Made by a program: the position numbers and the translations under genes. Below, piece after piece: positions 34,136-38,268 of a stretch of 38,268 bases of DNA. The stretch is from JACCTU01 sp963798985 (GTDB taxonomy: Bacteria; Actinomycetota; Thermoleophilia; Gaiellales; Gaiellaceae). Positions within the stretch are counted from its first letter, which is position 1, and each line of letters opens with the position of its first letter. Below the pieces are notes generated by a model. It did not search any database. It had not been told where the DNA came from and saw only the letters and a list, made by a program, of their open reading frames with translations. Location of the stretch: positions 1 through 38,268 of the forward strand of contig CAWCVL010000004.1 in NCBI GenBank assembly GCA_963798985.1, in the 5' to 3' direction.

Positions 34136-34832
34136 GCCAGAAGTGTTGCCGGACGGGAGCATCTCCGTGCTGGACCACGGTTTTGTGCGGCTCGACGGCG
34201 TGATGGCCGACGATCTCTCGGTCGTCAACTCGGCGCGGGTCAGCTTCGGGCGCAAGGTGACCGAGATCTCGGATGCCGACGCCGGCCTGATCAAGTTCCT
34301 GATGCGGGAATCGCACGGCACGCCCTTCGAGCACAACTCGTTCCGCTTTCACGTGCGCTGCCCGATCTTCGTCGCGCGCGAGTGGTTCCGGCACCGCATC
34401 GGCTCGTTCAACGAGTTCTCGATGCGCTACGCAAGGGCGACCGACGACTTCTACGTGCCCGAGCCCGAGGACGTGCGCACACAGGTCGGCAAGCCGGGGT
34501 CGTACTCGTTCGAGCCGGTCGACGCGGAGCTCGCCGAGACGACGCGCGAGGAGCTGCAGGCGGTGTACAACGCGGCCTACGCGGCGTACGAGCGGCTCGT
34601 CGAGCAGGGCGTCGCGCGCGAGCTCGCCCGGGCGGCGCTTCCTGTCGGCGCCTACACCGAGTTCTACTGGACGGTCAACGCTCGCGCGCTGATGAACTTC
34701 GTCTCGCTACGCGCATCGGAGAACGCGCAGCGCGAGATCCGGCGCTACGCCGAGGCGGTCGAGCGCTTCCTCGCCGACCAGATGCCGATCACGCACGCTG
34801 CGTTCGTCGCCAACGCGCGTACAGCGCCCTAG
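34134..34832 (+). CDS. thyX: FAD-dependent thymidylate synthase
   Basis: Makes dTMP from dUMP with methylene-tetrahydrofolate, FAD and NADPH; supplies the substrate of tmk. About 232 residues. Signature RHRIGSFNEFSMRYARATDD (ThyX motif RHRxxSxNExSxRY), VVNSARVSFGRK, FEHNSFRFHVRCPIFVAREW and LMNFVSLRASENAQREIRRY. Start choices: ATG 34134 (taken), GTG 34125, or GTG 34167, which has GGGAG about 8 bases upstream and gives VLDHGFVRL. The ATG overlaps the ATG of divergent DUF72 in CATG (34133-34136). The stop overlaps that of the convergent anti-sigma gene in CTAG (34829-34832). No ThyA is in the window. Confidence 0.95.
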   Translation: MPEVLPDGSISVLDHGFVRLDGVMADDLSVVNSARVSFGRKVTEISDADAGLIKFLMRESHGTPFEHNSFRFHVRCPIFVAREWFRHRIGSFNEFSMRYARATDDFYVPEPEDVRTQVGKPGSYSFEPVDAELAETTREELQAVYNAAYAAYERLVEQGVARELARAALPVGAYTEFYWTVNARALMNFVSLRASENAQREIRRYAEAVERFLADQMPITHAAFVANARTAP

Positions 34833-35413
34833 GTCGTCAGGACGACCGTCTTGTTGAACTCGTCTCGCCCTCGCACCCACGGGCGGACGACCCAGCCGTC
34901 GAAGTTCCGCAGGTTGTAGGACGCGCCGAGCCGGACGTTCGCGTTGCCGTCGTCGCCGACGTTGAAGGAGCCGCACGCAACTACGGGTTCGCCGTTCTTG
35001 GTCAGCAGCAGCTCGTAGTAGCCGCCCTCGGGCAGTGGCTCGAGCCCGGAGACCTCCACGAGCATCGGCCAGTTGCCCTCGTCGTCCCCGTAGCCGAGCT
35101 TGATCGTTCCCGAGGCCGCCGGCGTGGCTCCGGTCCCGTGCATCGCGACCGCAGCTCTGACGTCGAAGGCCGAGTCGGACCCTCCGATGAGCCAACCCGC
35201 ACCGAACGCGGCAAGCGCGAGCGCGGCGGCGATCAGCAGCGCCGCTACGCGGCGGCGCGGGTGCAAGCGCACCGGCGGCGACGTGGCCAGCTCCGGCATC
35301 TCGGGCGGTGGCCCGGCCGCGACGAGCAGCTCGTGCACGCGCCGCAAGCGCTCGCGGTCGCCGGGCGGGAGGTCCGGGCCGATCAGCTCGTCGAAATTCG
35401 GCGGCCCGCTCAC
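34829..35413 (-). CDS. Anti-sigma factor, RskA-like
   Basis: 194 residues from GTG 35413. Short cytoplasmic part (MSGPPNFDELIGPDLPPGDR, ERLRRVHELLVAAGPPPEMP) without a zinc HxxxCxxC motif, one helix RRVAALLIAAALALAAFGAG, then an extracytoplasmic beta domain like the RskA C-terminal region: SGTIKLGYGDDEGNWPMLVE, VSGLEPLPEGGYYELLLTKN, VACGSFNVGDDGNANVRLG. Coupled by GTGA overlap to the sigma gene upstream, so it presumably holds that sigma factor at the membrane. Confidence 0.87.
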   Translation of the reverse strand: MSGPPNFDELIGPDLPPGDRERLRRVHELLVAAGPPPEMPELATSPPVRLHPRRRVAALLIAAALALAAFGAGWLIGGSDSAFDVRAAVAMHGTGATPAASGTIKLGYGDDEGNWPMLVEVSGLEPLPEGGYYELLLTKNGEPVVACGSFNVGDDGNANVRLGASYNLRNFDGWVVRPWVRGRDEFNKTVVLTT

Positions 35414-35958
35414 GAGAACTCTCCCTCCAGCAGGTCGGCGAGCCGGTGTAGCCCGCTGCGCGTCCGCGTCTTGACCGTCCCGAGCGGGATCTTCAGCCGC
35501 TCCGCGATCTCGCTCTGCGAGAGGCCCTTCCAGTAGGCGAGCTCGACCACGACGCGCTCGGTCTCCGGGAGCTCCTCGAGCGCGCGGTGCACGCGCCACG
35601 AGGTCCAGCTCTGCTCGGCGCGCTCCATCGGCCCGGCGTCGGTGGAGGGCTCGTCGCGCGGATCCGCGACGACGGGGTCGACCCGGCTGCGTGCGCCGTC
35701 GACGATCGCGTTCCGGGCGACCGCGTAGAGCCACGGTGCGCCCGGGCCGCGCTCGGGCTTGTACGTTCGAGCCGACCGCCAGACGGACGTGAAGGTCTCC
35801 TGGACCGCCTCCTCCGCGCGCGTGCGGTCGCCGAGCCGGCGCAGTGCGAGCCCGAACACCGGGCGCGAGTAGCGCCGGTAAAGGGTCTCGAACGCCCCGC
35901 CGTCCCCGTTCCCGACCCGGAGCAGCAGCTCTGAGTCGGTCAGCTCATGCTCGGTCAC
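35410..35958 (-). CDS. ECF sigma factor
   Basis: 182 residues from GTG 35958 (GTG 36027 would add 23 residues rich in Ala/Leu and is less likely). Region 2: AFETLYRRYSRPVFGLALRR, RAEEAVQETFTSVWRSAR, GAPWLYAVARNAIVDGARSR; region 4: ELPETERVVVELAYWKGLSQ, SEIAERLKIPLGTVKTRTRS. SigK/SigL-like group by its partnership with an RskA-type anti-sigma. Upstream, GGAAC at 36028-36032 on this strand resembles an ECF -35, but no good -10 follows, so autoregulation is only a guess. Confidence 0.93.
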   Translation of the reverse strand: MTEHELTDSELLLRVGNGDGGAFETLYRRYSRPVFGLALRRLGDRTRAEEAVQETFTSVWRSARTYKPERGPGAPWLYAVARNAIVDGARSRVDPVVADPRDEPSTDAGPMERAEQSWTSWRVHRALEELPETERVVVELAYWKGLSQSEIAERLKIPLGTVKTRTRSGLHRLADLLEGEFS

Positions 35959-36072
35959 TAGTCGGATCCTGGCTGAGCCGGCCGCAGGCGGCAAGGCGCC
36001 CTGGAGGAGGGCGAGATTTGTGGCCACGTTCCCTGGTTCTACGAGGGAAGCGGGCTTACGGTTTCGGCGCGC

Positions 36073-36675
36073 CTAGCCGAGGCGGTCCTGGACTGCGCTC
36101 CAGTTCACGACGTCCCACCAGGCGCCAAGGTAGTCCGGGCGGCGGTTCTGGTACCGGAGGTAGTACGCGTGCTCCCAGACGTCGATCCCGAGGATCGGCG
36201 TTCGGCCCTCCATCAGAGGCGAGTCCTGGTTGGGCGTCGACTCGACCGAGAGCGAGCCGTCGGCGCCGCGGACGAGCCAGCTCCAGCCTGAGCCGAAGCG
36301 CTTCACACCCGCGTCGTTCATCTTCGCCTTGAGCGAAGCGACGTCGCCGAACGACTGCTCGATCGCGTCCTTCAGCGGCCCGTCGGGTGGATCGCCGCCG
36401 CCGTCGGGGCTCATCCACTGCCAGAAGAGCGTGTGGTTGTAGTGGCCGCCGCCGTTGTTGCGAACCGGCGTGCGCTTGTCCTCGGGGAGCGAGTCGAGGC
36501 TCTGCAGCAGCTCCTCGATCGGCGTGTCCGCCCACTCCGTTCCGGCGAGCGCGGCGTTCAGGTTGTCCACGTACGCCTGGTGGTGCTTGTCGTGGTGGAC
36601 GCGCATCGTCTGCTCGTCGATCGCAGCCTCGAGCGCGGCGTAGTCGTAGGGGAGCGCGGGAACCTCGTGCGCCAT
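36073..36675 (-). CDS. sodA: Fe/Mn superoxide dismutase
   Basis: 200 residues from ATG 36675 with GGGAGG 7 bases upstream. Dismutates superoxide. Metal ligands: His of MRVHHDKHHQAYVDNLNAAL (27th-residue region), His of GGGHYNHTLFWQWM, and Asp/His of GIDVWEHAYYLRYQNRRPDY. Normal length. Signal peptide absent, so cytosolic. Mn versus Fe cannot be decided with certainty; GGHYNHTLFW and the DVWEHAYY region are typical of Mn/cambialistic forms. Divergent to a second SOD-like gene with 86 bp between. Between its end and the sigma gene (35959-36072) nothing else is seen. Confidence 0.95.
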   Translation of the reverse strand: MAHEVPALPYDYAALEAAIDEQTMRVHHDKHHQAYVDNLNAALAGTEWADTPIEELLQSLDSLPEDKRTPVRNNGGGHYNHTLFWQWMSPDGGGDPPDGPLKDAIEQSFGDVASLKAKMNDAGVKRFGSGWSWLVRGADGSLSVESTPNQDSPLMEGRTPILGIDVWEHAYYLRYQNRRPDYLGAWWDVVNWSAVQDRLG

Positions 36676-36680
36676 GTCTC

Positions 36681-36713
36681 AGCCTCCCTCGTCGCGGGTC
36701 TTTTCGTGAGGCT
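36681..36713. promoter_or_regulatory. Inverted repeat between the two SOD genes
   Basis: AGCCTC (36681-36686) and GAGGCT (36708-36713) form a 6-bp inverted repeat with 21 bp between. TATGCT at 36720-36725 is a possible -10 for the second SOD gene. A shared operator for the divergent pair is possible; the left arm overlaps the first gene's ribosome binding site. Confidence 0.25.
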
Positions 36714-36761
36714 AACCGTTATGCTCCGCCGCGCGCACCCGCCCCCGTCTGAAGGAGATCG

Positions 36762-37380
36762 ATGCCTGCGCCCGCCTTCGAAGAGATCGTCCCCCGCGAG
36801 CTGAAGCCCGGCCTCCTCGAGCTCGACGGCATCTCGCGCGAGTCCGTCGAGTCGCACTACAAGCTGTACGAGGGCTACGTGAACAAGCGGAACGAGATCC
36901 TTCGCGAGCTCGGCGAGGTCGACCTCGGTGCGGCGAACCAGGTGTACTCCCGGCTCCGCGTGCTCAAGGTCGAGCTGACGTTCGCGGTCGGCGGGATCAA
37001 GAACCACGAGCTCTACTTCGAGCACCTCGGCGGGGCAGGCGGCGACCCGGACGGGGCGTTTGGGCAGCTCGTCGAGCGTGACTTCGGCTCGGCGCAGGAG
37101 TGGCGCGCAAGATTTGAAAGCGACCGGGCTCGCGGCGCGCGGGTGGGCGTGGACCGCCTACGACTGGGACGAGGCTCGGCTCTTCAACTACATCGGCGAC
37201 GCGCAGAACACGTACCCGATCTGGAACGCGACGCCGCTCGTCGCGCTCGACGTCTACGAGCACGCGTACTTCCTCGACTACCGGACCGACCGGGCCACCT
37301 ACATCGACAGGTTCTTCGACAATCTCGACTGGACGACCGTGAACGACTGGGTCTCCAGCTACCAGATCCCCCTGAAGTGA
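36762..37380 (+). CDS. Divergent superoxide dismutase-like protein (frameshifted)
   Basis: ATG 36762 with AAGGAG 4 bases upstream. The SOD fold is recognisable but far from the neighbouring SOD: SVESHYKLYEGYVNKRNEIL (His kept; the gateway HH of normal SODs is LY), VGGIKNHELYFEHLGG (His kept), LVALDVYEHAYFLDYRTDRA (Asp and His kept). So all four metal ligands remain while second-shell residues differ. One extra base at about 37110 (GCA-A-GAT) splits it; repaired length about 205 residues. Could be a SOD with changed metal or redox tuning, or a non-enzymatic paralogue. GTGA overlap with plsY. Confidence 0.8.
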
Positions 37381-37979
37381 GCTACCTCGCCGCCGTGCTC
37401 GGCGGCTACCTCGCCGGGTCGATCCCGACGGGGTATTGGCTCGTGCGGATCTTCCGCGGGATCGACATCCGTCGCGTCGGCTCGCACTCGATCGGGGCGA
37501 CGAACGTCTGGCGGGCGATGGGGTGGAAGCTCGGTGTTCCGACGATTCTCGTCGACGTCGCGAAAGGGTTCGTGCCCGTGTTGATCGCGTCGCTGCTCGT
37601 CGACGACGTCGCCGCCGTGCTCGCGGGGTTCGCCGCGATGGTCGGGCACGCGCGACCCGTCTTCTTGAAGTTCGAGAAGGGAGGCAAGGCGGTGGCGACG
37701 ACGGGCGGGATGATGATCGCGCTCGCGCCGCTCGTCGCGATCGGTGCGCTCATCGTTTGGCTCGTGACGTTCGTCGTCGCGCGCTACGTGTCGGTGGCGT
37801 CGATTGCGGCAGCGCTCTCGCTGCCGGTGTTCGCGTTCGCGCTTGCCGAGACGTGGCCGGTGCGCATCGTGACCTTCCTTGCGGCCGCGGCGATCGTGTT
37901 CCTGCACCGCGAGAACATCAAGCGCCTGTTCGCGCACCGCGAGCCGAGGGTCCAGCTCGCGGCGATGTTCAAGCGCTAG
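37377..37979 (+). CDS. plsY: Glycerol-3-phosphate acyltransferase PlsY
   Basis: 200 residues from GTG 37377, which overlaps the previous stop. Transfers acyl from acyl-phosphate to glycerol-3-phosphate, first step of phospholipid synthesis. Motifs: LAGSIPTGYWLVRIF, DIRRVGSHSIGATNVWRAMG (motif with SxGATN), LVDVAKGFVPVLIAS, and GHARPVFLKFEKGGKAVATT. Five membrane helices. The final 20 residues are basic and cytoplasmic (ENIKRLFAHREPRVQ). Confidence 0.94.
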   Translation: MSYLAAVLGGYLAGSIPTGYWLVRIFRGIDIRRVGSHSIGATNVWRAMGWKLGVPTILVDVAKGFVPVLIASLLVDDVAAVLAGFAAMVGHARPVFLKFEKGGKAVATTGGMMIALAPLVAIGALIVWLVTFVVARYVSVASIAAALSLPVFAFALAETWPVRIVTFLAAAAIVFLHRENIKRLFAHREPRVQLAAMFKR

Positions 37980-38029
37980 ATCGACGCGGCCGACGAGCCG
38001 ACGCGGCCGTGCCAGTTCCAGCCGCGCTT

Positions 38030-38055
38030 GGGACCTGGTCCAGAGACGCGGCCGC
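38030..38055 (+). repeat. GGGACCTGGTCC repeat, copy 1
   Basis: GGGACCTGGTCC followed by AGAGACGCGGCCGC. The first 12 bases are nearly palindromic (GGACC/GGTCC). Same composition as copy 2 at 38166. Confidence 0.6.
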
Positions 38056-38165
38056 GCTGGACGGTCGGCTGTCAAGGGACTGTCACATGATCGTCCGCAC
38101 GGTTCGAGGGAGACCAGCCAGATAAGGAGGATCGCTCGCCGCCCTGTCACTCGGAGCCACGGCTA

Positions 38166-38192
38166 GGGACCTGGTCCCAAAGACGCGGCCGC
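38166..38192 (+). repeat. GGGACCTGGTCC repeat, copy 2
   Basis: GGGACCTGGTCCC followed by AAAGACGCGGCCGC; 24 or so of 27 positions match copy 1 allowing one inserted base. Confidence 0.6.
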
Positions 38193-38201
38193 TCGGGCCG
38201 G

Positions 38202-38216
38202 TACCTGGTCGAGAGA
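38202..38216 (+). repeat. Partial third copy of the repeat
   Basis: TACCTGGTCGAGAGAC keeps the ACCTGGTC core and the AGAGAC that follows in copy 1, then diverges. Confidence 0.35.
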
Positions 38217-38268
38217 CTATCCGGTTCGGGCTGGGCCTAGACGCGTTGGCGCAGGCTCCAGCGTTAGG

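Larger units (their letters stand above)
37980..38268. other. Gene-free end with repeats
   Basis: 289 bases after plsY with no supportable gene. The region holds the dispersed repeat family listed separately and several GACGCGGCC words (starting at 37983, 38000, 38046 and 38183). Confidence 0.6.

Noticed and set aside
32227..35536. Long ORFs opposite DUF4032 and DUF72 (337, 481 and 664 codons)
   Set aside because: Shadows of conserved genes with no family signatures; high-GC DNA gives long stop-free antisense frames.
1363..37380. Programmed +1 frameshifting as accepted explanation of the breaks
   Set aside because: No shared slippery or stimulatory motif at the 14 points; the affected genes are unrelated, so sequencing insertions are simpler.
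1..38268. CRISPR arrays, rRNA genes, intact insertion sequences, prophage genes
   Set aside because: No regularly spaced repeats, no rRNA-like sequence and no transposase or phage structural protein seen.

Overview
This is a 38 kb stretch of very GC-rich bacterial chromosome with dense genes, many GTG and TTG starts and many 1-4 base start/stop overlaps. Gene content (ThyX, DUF4032, DUF4129-MoxR-DUF58 cluster, several ECF sigma factors with membrane anti-sigma proteins, PlsY, M32 carboxypeptidase) fits Actinomycetota, most likely Thermoleophilia (Gaiellales/Solirubrobacterales-like). The phylum is fairly safe; the class is inference.

Layout. 1-5.2 kb: the end of an O-antigen ligase/TPR protein, a GNAT acetyltransferase, a translationally coupled methyltransferase and solitary LanC-like protein, an ArsR-SRPBCC operon with a nearly leaderless promoter, and a LytR_C membrane protein. 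5.2-8.3 kb: housekeeping tmk and holB, an unusual ECF sigma factor with its own membrane anchor and long tail, and tRNA-Thr(CGT). 8.2-9.4 kb: a 1.07 kb insertion bounded by a 50 bp duplication of the 3' part of that tRNA, holding two small ORFs and a possible integrase remnant. 9.5-19.8 kb: accessory-looking genes: a ScyD-like propeller protein, an SQR/NDH-2-like flavoprotein, a histidine kinase/response regulator pair with repeated boxes, a membrane protein, a secreted protein, an orphan CHASE3-type kinase, a ZIP-type transporter, an FKBP and a decapitated metallopeptidase. 19.8-23.3 kb: lipoprotein, then an ECF sigma/anti-sigma/two NHL-repeat protein operon. 23.3-30.7 kb: K+/Na+:H+ antiporter, the DUF4129-MoxR-DUF58 membrane cluster, a STAS protein and the M32 carboxypeptidase. 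30.8-38 kb: VOC and nitronate-monooxygenase-like genes, DUF72-DUF4032 operon divergent from thyX, another ECF/anti-sigma pair, two divergent Fe/Mn superoxide dismutase genes, plsY, and a gene-free end with GGGACCTGGTCC repeats.

The strongest whole-window signals are: (i) 14 frameshift points inside otherwise well-conserved genes, all of the same sign (one extra base each), which looks like insertion-biased sequencing error but needs read-level checking; (ii) five convergent gene pairs whose stop codons overlap in a 4-base CTAG or TTAG; (iii) the small tRNA-bounded element; (iv) boxes flanking the two-component system. I did not find CRISPR arrays, rRNA or intact insertion sequences.
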